Shown: positions 1 to 12,723 of the stretch, piece by piece | Numbering within the stretch: position 1 is the first letter of the stretch | Layout: each line of letters begins with the position of its first letter | Assembly (NCBI GenBank): GCA_002189035.1 | Contig: NEEC01000016.1 | Location: 248,001 to 312,000 of the forward strand | Direction of reading: 5' to 3' | Length of the DNA: 64,000 nucleotides | From: Utricularia gibba | Taxonomy: Eukaryota > Streptophyta > Magnoliopsida > Lamiales > Lentibulariaceae | Position numbers and translations under genes: made by a program | The notes under the pieces: generated by a model | The model's input: the letters and a program-made list of their open reading frames with translations, nothing else | What the model was told of the DNA's origin: nothing | Database searches by the model: none

Positions 1-783
1 TGCAAAAATTGAGTTCTGATATGCTTCCAATTCTTCCCTATTGTACACCTTGTTAGGGCCCTCTTCGCGTTTGCTATAATGGTTCTTGAAACTCTAATGG
101 ATTTTTTTTTTCCGCCGGTTTGGCTTTGCACGTTCAATTTATGCCTCTTAATCTGAGGGTTTGTTATTCAATTTACGGGCGTGAGTTAATTAGTCGGAAC
201 TCAACTGTGTGCCTTGTTACAGCCTTGCACGGCATTGCTGTCTCAAGTTTAACTGTAAAAAAAAGCATCTTGGACAGTTTTAGTGTCAGGATTTATTGGT
301 CTTGTTCGAGATGAGGCTGTACAGGTTGTTACAGATATATGCATAGATGTTTTTGACAGTCGTGATTGTGTTACAGCTTATGTGTTTTGACAGCTTAAAA
401 AATGCATGCCATTTCACACTGCTTGGTTTTGATGTTTGCTTGTTTTTTATATCGCACTTACAATATATTTGATAGGTTAAAAAATGGTTTCCTTGGAAAG
501 CATAGGCATCATTCAATCATACCTCCTTGTCTGGGTTTCGTTGGATTCTGAAAATCGGATTCTGAAAATCAAAATTCTCTCTTGTTGATGAAGTCCCTGT
601 GTGTGTCGGTGTATTAGAAAGTTGTTTGTAGAAGTGAGGGAATAAGATATGTTTCTAGATATAGATCACTCATCAATGCCTTGTGACGTGGAGTCAGCGT
701 TAATTTGAAACTTTTCGGTGAGCTGCCTTGTTGCTTTTCCTCAGGGGATGCTGTGAATGTAAACTGGAACCAAGTAGTAAAGC
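1..783 (+). other. 5' leader and upstream region of the SUVR5-like gene
   Basis: No coding frame I trust runs through this stretch. It is T-rich and ends at the first ATG of the SUVR5 frame at 784. The T-rich texture and scattered short ATG-stop frames look like a 5' untranslated region that may contain an intron. The promoter probably lies at or beyond the left edge of the window. I see no repeat or RNA gene here. Confidence 0.5.
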
Positions 784-3700
784 ATGGAGGTTCTTTCATG
801 TGCTGATGCTCATCATGCCGGAGAATCTGATGACAAGGTTTCAGAAGCAGCCATGGAACCAGAACAAGTTAGAACAGATATTAATTTTGATGGAATCCCA
901 AATCCGGCTGGAAGCTATCATGAAGTAAAAGAGAATGATAGTTGCGCTGTTTTGGATAATTTCCTCCCCTCAGAAGGCTGCTCTAATGGTGAAACGTTTT
1001 ATGAACTTGAACTTGAAGGTCAGAACCTTTCTTGCTATTCACATGGTTCAGATGACGATTCAGAAAAGGGAAATGACGATCATTTTCATGGTCCTGATTT
1101 TGCATTGGAGAACCCAGATGCAGCAGAGGATACAGCTGAAAGTGAAATGGCTACGAACAGCTCCACTAGAAGCTCATCCCACTCTCAAGCCAACACCATG
1201 GAAACAGATAAACCCCAGGCAGTATGGGTAAAGGTATCTTTTATTATTGTTTTGGGCCAATTTAGTTACCTGTACCATTTGTTGTGAAATCCGATTGCGG
1301 TATCCAGTATGCTATTACAAGTCCATCTAAAATGCTCACTGTCATATCCTAAATCTTTCATCCACAGTGGAGAGGGAAATGGCAGTCAGGGATAAGATGT
1401 GCAAGAGCTGACTGGCCGTTGTCCACTTTGAGAGCAAAACCAACGCATGATAGGAAACAGTATCATGTGATATTCTTTCCCCGAACAAGAAATTACTCAT
1501 GGGCTGATGTTCTCCTGATTTGTCCAATCAACGAATTTCCACACCCCATTGCATACAGTAGTCATGTAATTGGTGCAAAGATGGCGAATGATTTGAGTGT
1601 TGCTCATCGATTTATCACGCAGAAGCTGGCTGTGGGAATGCTCAATATTCTTGACCAATTGAACCGTGAGGTTTGCTCTAGGCCAACCTTATATTGTTGT
1701 TCTTTACTACTTCCTTGGCAATGTGATACAATAATTATGATTGCCATACCAGCTTCCTTTTCATTCAATTTTCATTATGAATAATATCTCATGGGAATAT
1801 CAGGGTTTGGTGGAGACTGCTCGAGATGTGAACATTTTGAAGGGTTTTGCTCGGGAAGCTTCGCATTGTAAAGAGTACAGTGAACTAGGAGGGATGCTTT
1901 TGAAACTTCAAACTGTAAGGATTTATTTTCTATCTTTGATTAGATCCTTTTGTAATTGTAAAGAGCTTTTACCCCACCAACAATGATTAATTTTCTATCT
2001 TCCAAGTGACAGAAGTTTGAGTTCTGAATTCAAGTTTTTTGGCATTTCTTATTGTTTCTGGAGAATAACATGTCTATCAATTTTTATCCCCAGATGATAC
2101 TTCCCAGGTGCCTAAATCTAGGCTGGATTCAAAATTCATTGGAATCCTGGAGGCAACAATGTAAGAATGCAAATACTGCCGAATGCATAGAGCTGTTAAA
2201 AGAGGTAATTGCTCAATGTTAATGAAGGTATATCATTTTGGAAAAATTGATGTGTTTTGATCCTTGTATTTTCAGGAATTAGGTTTGTCTATCTTGTGGA
2301 ATGAGGTGACCATATTGTCAAATGAGGTCACACAAGTGGATCCTGGATCTGATTGGAAGAGTTGGAAACAAGAAGTTATGAAGTGGTTTTCATTTTCACA
2401 TCCCGGGCCTAATGCTGTGGGATCAGAGACAGAGAGCCTATCAAGCAATGAAAATCAGATGTCTAGGAAGAGGCCAAAGCTTGAGGTTCGCCGTGCTGAT
2501 GCACATCCACATGGTTCACTACTGTCCTGTTCAGAAGCAGAGGGGAGTTTTCTTAAGGGGCATGACAATGGAAATACTGTACCATTTCAATCTGGGACGC
2601 CAGTAAAGGAACCTACCCCAGGCTGTTCAGCAGCGGCTGGATGCACTGGCGATGTGCCTGATAAGTGGAATAATTTAGTAGTTGAAGCTGATAATGTGAG
2701 CAAGGATAAGGTAAAAGGTGCAGCGGTGACACCTGGGACTATTGCTAAACTGGGGGTGTTGGAATTTGGAAATCATAATCGACAGTGTGCAGCATTTATT
2801 GAATCAAAAGGACGACAGTGTGTGAGGTTCGCTAATGAAGGAGAAGTTTACTGCTGTGTGCATTTAGCTTCTCGTTCCAGGGAAAATTCAGCAAAATTAG
2901 GAGCAGCTCATCATCATGATTCACCAATGTGTGAAGGTACAACAGTTCTTGGAACAAAATGCAAACACCGAGCCCTGTTTGGTTCTTCTTTCTGCAAGAA
3001 ACATGGACCTCAAGATGAAGCAAATGTGATGCCTTCAGTACATGGGATCAAAAGAAAAATTGAGGATGCTGATTTTAATTCAGATAGTCGAAGTTTCACA
3101 AAGCATGTGATTTCTGGAGAACAATGGAGTCCTTTTGTAGATCGGCCGTTCGGCAGCAAATTAGGCACTGTCCAAGAAAGCAGCATCAGTCAGAAACCCG
3201 AGCAGCAAGGAGTTGGCAACAATGAGACATCTTGCATAGGCTCATTGCCACTGGGTGGTGCAGAAGCTTGCCTTGAGACCCCAATAAGGCATTCATTATA
3301 CTGTGAGAAACATATCCCCAACTGGCTTAAACGTGCGAGAAATGGAAAAAGTAGAATCATCTCCAAGGAGGTTTTTCTAGATCTTCTGGGGAAATGTCAC
3401 TCAAGGGATCAAAAATTGCAGTTGCACCAAGCATGTGAACTCTTTTACGGACTGTTCAAGAGTATTCTATCTTTACGAAATCCTGTTCCCAAGGAAGTGC
3501 AGTTTCAGTGGGCAATTGCTGAGGCTTCCAAAGACCAAAGAACTGGGCATTTTTTAATGGAACTGGTGTCTCAAGAGAAGGAGAGGCTGAAAATGTTATG
3601 GGGCTTTGGTGATGATCAGAACTCACTTGCCCAATCAGCCATCGAGGAATTTCCAGCTTTGTTGCACACTCGTGATGATAATGAACCCGCAGATGTCATT

Positions 3701-6268
3701 AAATGTAAAATTTGCGCTGAGACGTTTCCAGATGACCAGGTGCTTGGGGCGCACTGGATGGACAGCCATAAGAAAGAAGCACAGTGGCTTTTTAGGGGCT
3801 ATGTCTGTGCAATATGCCTTGATTCTTTTACGAATAAGAAAGTCTTAGAGTCACATGTCCAGCAAAGGCATCATGTGGATTTTGTTGAGCATTGCATGCT
3901 TTTACAGTGCATTCCGTGTGGCAGCCATTTTGGGCATTCAGAAGAGTTATGGTTACATGTTCTTTCAGTTCATCCATGTGATTTAAGATTGCCCAACGAT
4001 GCTAAGCAGCAAGGTGATGGTTCCTGGAAGAAAGCAGAACCAACCGATCAACCTTCTCTAGAACAAATGAAATCTGAGAATCAGTCTGTTAATCGGAGAT
4101 TTGTCTGCAGATTTTGTGGATTAAAATTTGATTTGCTTCCTGATCTTGGCCGACATCATCAAGCTGCCCATATGGGCGAAGGTGCCGCTGGTCTTCGTAT
4201 GATGAAGAAAGGCACAGATTTTTATGCGCAGAAATTGAAATCTGGTAGGCTGAATCATTCCACGTTTCAAAAGTCATTGAATTCAGCATCTTATAGGATC
4301 AGAAATAGAAGTATGCAAAATTTGAATAAAAGAATTCAGGAATCAGCTTCTGTTGGCCCCGTGGACATCCCCATTAGATCTGCCTCACGAGATGCTTCTG
4401 CTCTTGGCAGTTTAGCAGATTCTCAGTGCTCAGATGTTGCAAAAGTGTTGATATCAGAAATTAAGAAAACTAAACCAAGGCCTAGCAATTCGGAGTTGTT
4501 GGAAATTGCAAGCTCAGCTTGCTGTAGGATACCCTTGCAGACATCTTTGGAAGCAAAATACGGCACACTGCCTGAAAAGGTGTATCTGAGAGCTGCCAAG
4601 CTGTGCAGTGAAAATGGTGTTTCCGTTGTTTGGCATCAAGAAAATTTTGTATGTCCTAAAGGGTGCCAAGCAGCCATAAGACCTCTGGTATTGTCAACAG
4701 TCACGAACTCATCAGGCAACAGACCTAAGCTGGGAGCTTGCAGTCCATCACATCCCACGGCTTCAGACTGGACAATGGATGAATGTCACTGTGTGATTGA
4801 TTCCCAGCATTTTTCCACTGATCTCTTGGAGAAAAATATCATTTTATGTGATGACATAAGTTTTGGTCAAGAGTCGGTTCCCGTAGCTTGTGTGGTAGAC
4901 GAAAATCTTCTGAATGCGGAGGGGTCTGATGGGCATATGATGGATCATTCTTTTCCATGGGAAAGCTTCACATATGCCACGAAGTCAATGTTGCATCATT
5001 CCCTTTTTGTTGAATCAGAGGTATGTAATGCCATAACAGTACTTTCATTCAAAATGTTGGTGTATATTTGCATTCATTTCATTCATACTGAATGCTCCCA
5101 AATGATGATGTTCAGGCTCTGCAGCTGGGATGCAATTGTAAGACAGCAGCATGCTCTCCTCGGACATGCGATCATGTGTATCTTCTTGAGAATGATTATG
5201 ATGATGCAAAGGATATTTATGGATACCCTATGCAAGGGAGGTTCCCATACGATGAAAGAGGTCGGATCATACTAGAGGTAATATACAGTTGTGTTCATTA
5301 TCATGTGATTCATATGAAAGCTGAAATCTCACTGGATTTCTGTTTTTTGCGAGTCACCAGGAAGGCTATTTAGTTTACGAGTGCAATCAGAGATGCTGTT
5401 GCAGCCAAGATTGCCAAAACCGAGTTTTGCAGAATGGACTGCGGGTGAAACTGGAAGTATTTAAAACCGAAAGAAAGGTAGAACTTAAATATGCCTATAC
5501 TTTACATGCAGAACTTCGTGGGAGCTGTATAGAACAACTAAAATCATCATCATGTGCCCATTTCCTTTTGGTTGATTTCTTCAGGGTTGGGCAGTACGAG
5601 CACGAGAAGCCATTTGTCGAGGCACGTTTGTGTGTGAATACATCGGAGAGGTCATAGATGAAGAGGAAACAAATGAAAGACGGAAGAGGTACATAATGTT
5701 TGTCATTCCCAGATTGTTGATGCTGAACCATGTGTGTCGTTTCAAATACCTTTTATACTTCAGATATGGAGAAGAAGGTTGCAGATACTTTTTTGAGATA
5801 GATGCTCGAGTCAATGACATTAGTAGGTTGATAGACGGGCAGGCTCCTTATGTAATTGATGCAACGAATTATGGAAACGTTTCTCGTTACATCAACCATA
5901 GGTGAGTAGTGGAGATGGCTGCCTCCCCAGAAAGTTTTCTCATGGCATTACAGTTTTGATACCTGATTCTTCTTTGTAAGCAGCTGCTCCCCGAATCTCG
6001 TGAACCATCAAGTTCTCGTAGAAAGCATGGAAAGTCAGCTGACGCACATTGGCTTCTTTGCCAACCGAGATGTAGGCATTCTGCATTCTGCATTCTGCAG
6101 TTTTCTTTTTCTTTTGTTTCTCCTTACAGACACCTGTGCTTATTGTTCATTCCGTGAGCAGATATCAGTTGGGAGGAATTGACATATGATTTTCATTACA
6201 AGATGCTACCAGGAGAAGGCTGTCCCTGCCTGTGTGGATCATCAAACTGCCGGGGAAGACTTCACTAA
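784..6268 (+). CDS. SUVR5: SUVR5-like C2H2 zinc-finger SET-domain histone H3K9 methyltransferase (frameshifted in last exon)
   Basis: Nuclear histone lysine methyltransferase. In Arabidopsis, SUVR5 deposits H3K9me2 through DNA-binding zinc fingers, independently of DNA methylation. Eleven exons read in phase: 784-1233, 1368-1670, 1804-1914, 2094-2204, 2276-5020, 5116-5277, 5361-5477, 5585-5688, 5764-5901, 5984-6071 and 6162-6268. The N-terminal half has several Cys/His clusters such as GTKCKH...FCKKH. C2H2-type fingers lie near residues 800-955 (KCKICAETF, YVCAICLDSF, RFVCRFCGLKF). A Cys-rich pre-SET begins near residue 1241 (LQLGCNCKTAACSPRTC), followed by SET motifs GWAVRA, FVCEYIGEV and RYINHSCSPN. 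In the last exon the frame breaks at the G-run 6171-6173: translation reads ISVGRN and stops at 6180, while the adjacent frame encodes EELTYDF and the post-SET CPCLCGSSNCRGRLH up to 6268. Without the break the protein would be about 1,480 residues. Identity is secure; whether the break is real is not. Confidence 0.93.
6076..6098 (+). repeat. Triple 7-bp tandem repeat in the last SUVR5 intron
   Basis: GCATTCT is repeated three times directly after the donor GTAG of the last SUVR5 intron and ends in CTGCAG, which itself resembles a splice acceptor. No acceptor there would restore the downstream SET frame. It is a small local duplication of unknown significance. Confidence 0.8.
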
Positions 6269-7703
6269 TTCTTCGATCGCCTGTGTATTTGCGAAGGGAG
6301 TTTGTTTGTGATACCATCTTCTTGTAGTGTGGTTCGGTTACATATGCTCAAGGCAAGGAAGGTACAAAGGCCATGTTTTTGGAATGAGAAAAGATGCCCA
6401 TCATGTTGTTTAAGAGGGACAATCTTCAAAACTAGCATCAGAGCGTCTTCCGTGCTGAAGTAATGGGGAATACTGGATCCCAGAAAGTAGATTTAAAAGT
6501 AGAGATGAACTTGGTACAAGATATGGCCGGCCCCCTATGTGAAAATATACCCGGAATTGCTTTGCTTCTCTTTAACTTTCGCTTTCTCGGACAGCGGGGC
6601 AATGCACTTGTTGACTGGAATAATCCAATAGGATACATACGAACAGAATAATGTGAAGAAGAAGACTCCAATGGAATATTTGAGACAAGTGGGCAGCGAC
6701 TTGTTTGAATTTTGATTATCCCTCTGCATAGCTTGTCCAGCCATGGGGGGTACTGGTTGGCTTGTGAGAAATTTGTCCAGAAATACAGTCCCAAAACGTA
6801 ACATGGACGACTGTCTTCAGGGATGAATCAAATCAAAAGCAGACGAAGGAAGATTCTCTTCTCGCTTATCATCAAGACCCCACTGCAAAGTGCGCCCATT
6901 TTGATTAAATATAAAGAAAGAAAGCCAGCAGCACTCTGCAAGTCTGTGGTGGTGGTGGTGGTGGCCCAGCACATTTTCACGCCTTGTTTCTCTTTAACTC
7001 GAAGCTTTGGCCTCGGTGGTTGTTGAAATGATCACATACCTCTGAGACCCACAAGCCATCCTGGAACGCTGTGTGTGTAGTGGAAGCAGACAAACTGTCC
7101 AATTTGAATGCTTTGCTTTATCACTTTCGTTCAAACATAGCACGGGGGTGGGTGGGAACATGGGTTCATCTCCATTCTGTAGTTCTGGCTCGGGATTTAT
7201 CATTTCTCAAAGGAAATTTTGAATCCATCACCAGTGGTCTCTTTGATGATGTTTGTCAAATCGCTTTCTGGGTTTTGTGCAAACTGCAAAAACTAGAGGG
7301 GAATTGCTCCTGTAAACTTTCTCAGTTTGTTGTTTAGCTTTTGTTTTGTTGTTTGTGCTGAATAATTCCTCAAAAATGGGCTCTTTTTCTTTTTTGCATC
7401 GCTCCCTCGCTTTCATCTGGTAGAGCTTTGTCCAACTGACTCACTTCATTGGTAAATACGCTGAATTCTAGTTAGATATCGCGGTTACTCTTCCTCTGTT
7501 TTGAAAACTGAACTTTGTTCAAGTTTTCGTGGGTTTTTTCAGTTTCTTGATTTTCTGTAAGTAAAATGCTGAATTTCTTCTGCTGCAGCTAGGATTGCTC
7601 CCATCTTCAAGCTATTGTACAGAAGACGGTTGAAACAAAATACTTTCTGCGTATTAAGGCAATGCTGATGAATTAATTTGTGTTGGAGATCTTGAAAACA
7701 GAC
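6269..7703 (+). other. SUVR5 3' region and BTB gene 5' region
   Basis: The first few hundred bases are probably SUVR5 3' UTR. The rest is the promoter and leader of the BTB gene starting at 7704. It includes a (GTG)n microsatellite around 6948-6963 and T-rich, pyrimidine-rich sequence near 7300-7560. Short frames on both strands (for example 6438-6804 minus) show no recognisable protein features, so I leave them out. Confidence 0.5.
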
Positions 7704-9469
7704 ATGGATGAGATTAGAATCAGAAGATTGGAGCAGGGACAGACAAAGATAAGAAATGTTCCAATCGCTGTTACCCCAGAAGGATTTTGGTGTTGCCCTT
7801 CGCCGGTTGTGTTTCAGAAGACACTCAAGTCTCAAACCCCAGTTCTTAGCAAGCTCAAGTCATCAACCCCTCCTCAACCAACTTCAGTTCCCAGAAAGCC
7901 TGCTGTAGAGACCGAAAAGAAGACAGGGACATCATCCTCGAGGTCTGCTGCACCGAGTGAAGATGCGTCTCGTTCAAAGCATGAAAATGCTCCTAGAAAG
8001 GTGACTATTGAGTTTGGGGAACCTGGAACCAGCGATCTGAAAGTGGTGCTGCTTGGACAGCAGGGTGTTTCGGTGAAACTGAATGTCCACAGTAGTGTTC
8101 TAGTGAAAAACAGCAGCTATTTTGCCAAGGAAATGGAGGAACAACAGCAGAAAGCTATCTCTTTGATCGAATTAGAGTGTATAGAGGATGTTGAGATGTG
8201 TGTTGAAACCATTGGATTGATGTACTGCAAGGACATACGACACCGGTTGATGAAGCAAAGCGTTTTGAGCGTATTGTCGATACTCAAGGTAAACAAACAA
8301 ACAACCAAAAGCTCATTTCCTTTTTTCTGTTTCCAATGGCCTCTAGATAGCATAACGCCATGCTGTTTTGGTAATGTTATGAGCATAGAGGGAGCATTCC
8401 ATCTGCTTTTCAACACAATAAACTCAAGTAGTTTGGTGGTTTTAATGCAAAACAGATTGCTGAAAAGCTTGGATTCACAACATGTATTGACACATGCTTG
8501 GAGTACTTAGAAGCAGTACCTTGGGTTGGGGAGGAGGAAGAGTCGAAGGTGGTTACTTCGGTAATGCATCTCCTAGGCGAAAACAATGCTGTGAAGCCGG
8601 TACTGAAACGTGTGTCGTCTGAAGCATCTATTCAACCTAAAGACACCCTTTCACAGATCCTGGAACTGGTGCTCAAAAGCAATGAAGAGAAAGGGAGGCG
8701 CGAGATGAAGGCAGTTGTGCTCAAGCTCCTGCGGGAAAACGAGAGCTCGTCATCTGAATTGTGTGATGAAAAGATTTACTCTTCATGCAGAAGCTCTCTT
8801 GAATCATTACTGAGTTTGTTCAGAGAAGCCGCTGATGCTGATTTCAGTGATAAACCACCAGACTTGAGGGAATCACTTGCCAAAAATATGGCCTTTGAGG
8901 CAGATAATCTGTCATGGCTACTGGATATCTTGGCCCTTAGACGATCAGCTGATGAATTTGCAGTTATATGGTCAGTCCAGCAAGAACTCGCGGCGCTTCA
9001 CATCGAACTTCCGGTTGTCTATCGCCATCACATAAGCTTGATCACAGCGAGACTGTTTGTGGGAATTGGAAGAGGTGAGATTCTTCCACCGAAGGAGACA
9101 CGCATCTTGCTGCTCAAAACATGGCTGCAGCAGCTGATCAGTGACTACAGATGGCTGCAGAACACCTGCAGATCGTTTGACAGGGCCGTAGTGGAGGAGG
9201 GCATTGGGAGAACCATCCTCACTCTGCCGTTGGAGGAGCAGCAGAGCATTCTGCTCTCTTGGATGGGGAGTTTCCTCAAGACAGGCGACAACTGCCCCAA
9301 TCTTCGTAAGGCTTTCGAGGTATGGTGGAGACGAACATTTGCTCGGCCGCATGCGGCGGAGGCGGCAGCCCTGGTGAAGCAAGACATGATCAGTGGAAGA
9401 AGAGCAGCAAGCACAAGCCTTTCTTCTGTGGACCAAGTGCTAGAGACATCCCAACAACAAAGCTCCTAG
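7704..9469 (+). CDS. BTB/POZ domain-containing protein (At3g50780/At3g05675-like)
   Basis: Plant BTB/POZ proteins usually act as substrate adaptors for CUL3 ubiquitin ligases; the target of this family is unknown to me. Two exons, 7704-8288 and 8456-9469, join in phase (SILK then IAEKLGFTTCIDTCLEYL) and encode 532 residues. The start MDEIRIRRLEQGQTKI is chosen because it matches the conserved family N terminus; the open frame extends 8 codons further 5' without an ATG. A Ser/Pro-rich linker precedes the BTB fold at about residues 95-220 (VTIEFGEPGTSDLKVVLLG, NVHSSVLVKNSSYFAKEM, YLEAVPWVGEEEE). The helical C-terminal half resembles the region following BTB in this group and contains the LLLKTWLQQLISDYRWLQ segment. 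The specific Arabidopsis counterpart is from memory of the N-terminal motif and is less certain than the family. Confidence 0.85.
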
Positions 9470-10402
9470 TCTTATGCTCTTCTCCTTCTCTCTTTGTCAT
9501 CTTCTTATGCTTAAATCTCTGTAGGTGTAATGCATCAGTCTTTCTTGTGACCTACTAATACGTAAATGGATCAATCAAGAGCTTTTCCATTAAAATTTGG
9601 TGATATCATGCAGAATTGGGCTTCGGTTCGTACCCGATGGGTTTGGATCCCAGCGCAGCCACACCCAATGACTCCATCTATCAGGACCCCGGACCCAAAT
9701 ACTTCAACCACCCAGATGGGTAGATCCTATGGACCCCATGATGAGATCCCTATGTTTACCCCCAGTCGTCAGTCTGGTTGTTGATGGAAAAATTTCGGTG
9801 GGTTGGATCAAAAAGTTGAAACTTTTGGGAGATTACTAGAAGTTTTTATCGAAATCATGTTTGTTTTAGGATCACTACTCATTAGTATTTTTTTCACCTG
9901 CTTTCATGCTTTCCAAAAATTAGTTGGTTGATACTTTTACAAAAGCTTTGGATACGTTACTATTTCATTCTTTTCTGTTGTTGGCAAGCTTGGGTTGCAT
10001 CCTTAGTCAGACCACCTTGAGGTAGGGGGTGAAGATGATCGGTACGGATAGACACAGGTTCAGGCGAACTACAGGTGCAAAAGATTGAAGATGTCATACT
10101 TTTCTGTTCGCTGTTGCTCCTTTACCTTTATAGTCATTGCTGTAATACGTTTTGGACTCAAGAGGAACAAAAGATGGTACCCTTTGGTGATTGAAATGTA
10201 GTGACATTGTGCCAGGAAAAACATGTTACAACAATTTCTAGATCACTCTCCAATTCTCTACGCTTCAGTGATGCGTATATGCAAAATAACAAGGAAAACC
10301 AGCAACCCAGGCAAGCAAATGAATGAATGGCTGTTGTCCCTGGAACAGTGGTGTTTCATGGTGTTACCTTGAGCTAGAGGGATGAACCAAGATGTGATCT
10401 TT
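9470..10402. other. Convergent 3' region between the BTB and ZCCHC8-like genes
   Basis: Tail-to-tail intergenic interval of about 930 bp that should hold both 3' UTRs. I see no gene in it. Short open frames such as 9566-9784 have low-complexity translations and no homology I recognise. Confidence 0.5.
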
Positions 10403-12723
10403 TCAGTAACCGTATCTTGAGAAGCGAGTCGAGAGAGAGGGGCTCATTCCAGGGTCACAGCCTGGAGGCAGTTCCTCATCCAAGTCCCTGTGCCATCTTC
10501 TATCCGAGTAATGCCTTCTATTCATGTTCCCAGATGAAGACCTGTCATAGTGATCCGGCTCCCAACGCGATCTTGGCTCCTGATGGTGGTTAGCAGCAAT
10601 GTCACCACGCCAATGTGCTTCTGAATAACTCCGTCGCGAATGGCTGCTTTCGTTCGAGTTGTCATTCCTGTGGTGAGAGCTAGGCGCCCAAAGCCTTTGA
10701 TCGGCATCTTCTGGGATGGGAGCATTCACCCCAGGAAACTCGACCATCATTTTCTTGGAAGGCTTAGGCGTCGTAAACTCATCAAGGATTTCCCCTTCCT
10801 CTTCAGCTTCTTCCTTGTCTTTCTCTTCATCAAAAATTGTAATGCCTGAAGGCTGACCCTCCTCATCTTGATCTAAGGAAACACATTGAAATAAATTCAT
10901 TAAGGTGACATAAGCCTGCCGGCTGTATTAGAATCACAAAAGCAAAATAACAACATAAATCCTCAGTTTAATCTGCCGTCAGTAAATTTTGAGTGCAAGG
11001 TTCTTAGTGCTTACCTAAATAGCCTGGGGGGTATCCTATTTCCCGCATTCTGTTTAGCCATGGAGGTGGATCAAGCTCCTATAAACAATTGACATTCCAG
11101 AGTTAATTCTGGTGTATAAAGCACACACAGACTTCAGGGTAAGTTCTTCTCCTACCCCAAGACCCAAAGCCTTTCTTGTTTCAGCATCAAGGGCACCTGG
11201 CCTTAAGCCGTCATATTTTCCCTTGTGAGAAGTTTGATAATATCGAGTTGAATTAACAGAACTTCTGTTTTGACTTCGTTTGGACTTATGCATTTTCCGA
11301 GCATTGTTGACAGCAGTGTTATCCCTTGGTCTAGGGCAATCTTTCAGAGCATGACTGTAGGAACCGCAATTGAAGCAGCGGAAACTATCCAAATTCTGGA
11401 GCCCGCTGAAAACAAGGTAGCAAGTGAGTCTCAAAAAAAAAAAAAAAAAGGATAATAGCACATGAATTTCTCAGCAACTCATGTGTTAACAAACATTTTA
11501 GCTCCTTATCTTGATCGTACAGAAAGTTCTAATGACTTAAGGATGGAAGTTAAAAGTGGAGCAAAGCATCAATAACTAGGAAAAATACCCATCCAAGCTA
11601 CCGGACCCATCAGTTGAAGCCAAAGCTGAGGAATATCCACGGTCATATAGAGGAACAGAGCCAGCATCAAGTGGCATTACATCATTGCTTGATTGTGTCT
11701 TTACTTTGTCATCCACCCAAAAGGCCTAGACCACAACCAACATTACCACAATGAAAGTGCAACATGAGAAACCTGGAGGATAGTGTGCGAGTGGAACCAG
11801 AAGATGGTATTCACGGCCAAATTAAGTGCAGATAGAACTAGAAGACGGAAAGGCAAATTATACCACTGCACAGGGCTTATCCATGCCAACACGAAGAGCA
11901 GGATAATGTGTTTCTTCACCAGACTCAAGCAACGGATTCTCCTCCTGAGTTGATTCCGTAAACATGTGCAGTTGATAGTAAGACACTCCAAAAATGCATA
12001 ACTAAACAACACACAATCAAAGCAACATGTGTGAGAGGTTGAGTATTATCCGGTGAAAATAAGCTTACATCAGATGATGGGAAGTTCTGAGAATGCCACT
12101 GCGACCACTGCTGCAACAATTCTCTAAGTCTTTTTATACTGTCCCTGATATAACGGACGACTTTCAAGAGGCCAATGCCAAGTAAAGAAACTGTGCATTA
12201 ATAAGGCATACCTAGGTAACGAGTTAAAAATCACATGCACTGATGGCTGTTTCTCATCAACACTTAGTCGCTGTCTTTTAACACCAGATAGAGCTAAACG
12301 GTCAAGGAAGAAGACAATCCAAAAAGCTACTCACAGAAATTGTAACCCTGACATTCATCCCATTTGACGTAACAAGTTAACTGAATCTCCACACGGATGG
12401 AAATGGACAGTTGGAAACCCAGTACATGGAAGATTAGCATTCCGCTTATATTAACTCATAAAAACGTGGAAAAGGATACACAAATCATCGATCTCCCTTT
12501 TACCTAAAAGAGACTCCTTTTCCTTGTGATTGCTAAAACTTCCTCCTTGGACATCAAGGCATGCACTTTTATCATCCCCAGACCCCTCTGGAGGCGGAGT
12601 AGGGCCGCCATCAGCAGCATCGTTTTCAGAACCAGTCACAAAGGTCTCCGTTTGTTCACCTAAGCCTTCGGATGCGGAGCCAGAAGGCAGCTCATGTATC
12701 CTATCCTCTATCTCAGTGTCCAT
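10403..12723 (-). CDS. ZCCHC8-like CCHC zinc-knuckle and PSP-domain RNA-processing protein
   Basis: Nuclear RNA-binding protein of the ZCCHC8 type, which in animals is part of the NEXT complex that targets RNA to the exosome; Arabidopsis At5g38600 is the likely counterpart. Seven exons can be traced on the minus strand. Exon 1 starts at ATG 12723 (acidic MDTEIEDRIHELPSG). The helical exon near 12161-12069 has REL-LQQWSQWH. Two exons follow near 11960-11590. The zinc-knuckle exon is 11405-11156 with FRCFNCGSYSHALKDCPRPRD, a CX2CX4HX4C knuckle. The PSP exon near 11080-11015 reads ELDPPPWLNRMREIGYPPGY. The final exon continues DEEGQPSGITIFDEE and ends in an RS/RD-rich tail with SRRSYSEAHW at 10403. 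Phases agree at the junctions I checked. Its start faces away from GGB across about 1.25 kb, so the two genes may share a promoter region. Confidence 0.88.

Noticed and set aside
11156-11640. Phase mismatch before the zinc-knuckle exon of the ZCCHC8-like gene
   Set aside because: The donor is GGATGG|GTATTT (three Gs), which gives the correct phase for the acceptor at 11405. No lesion.
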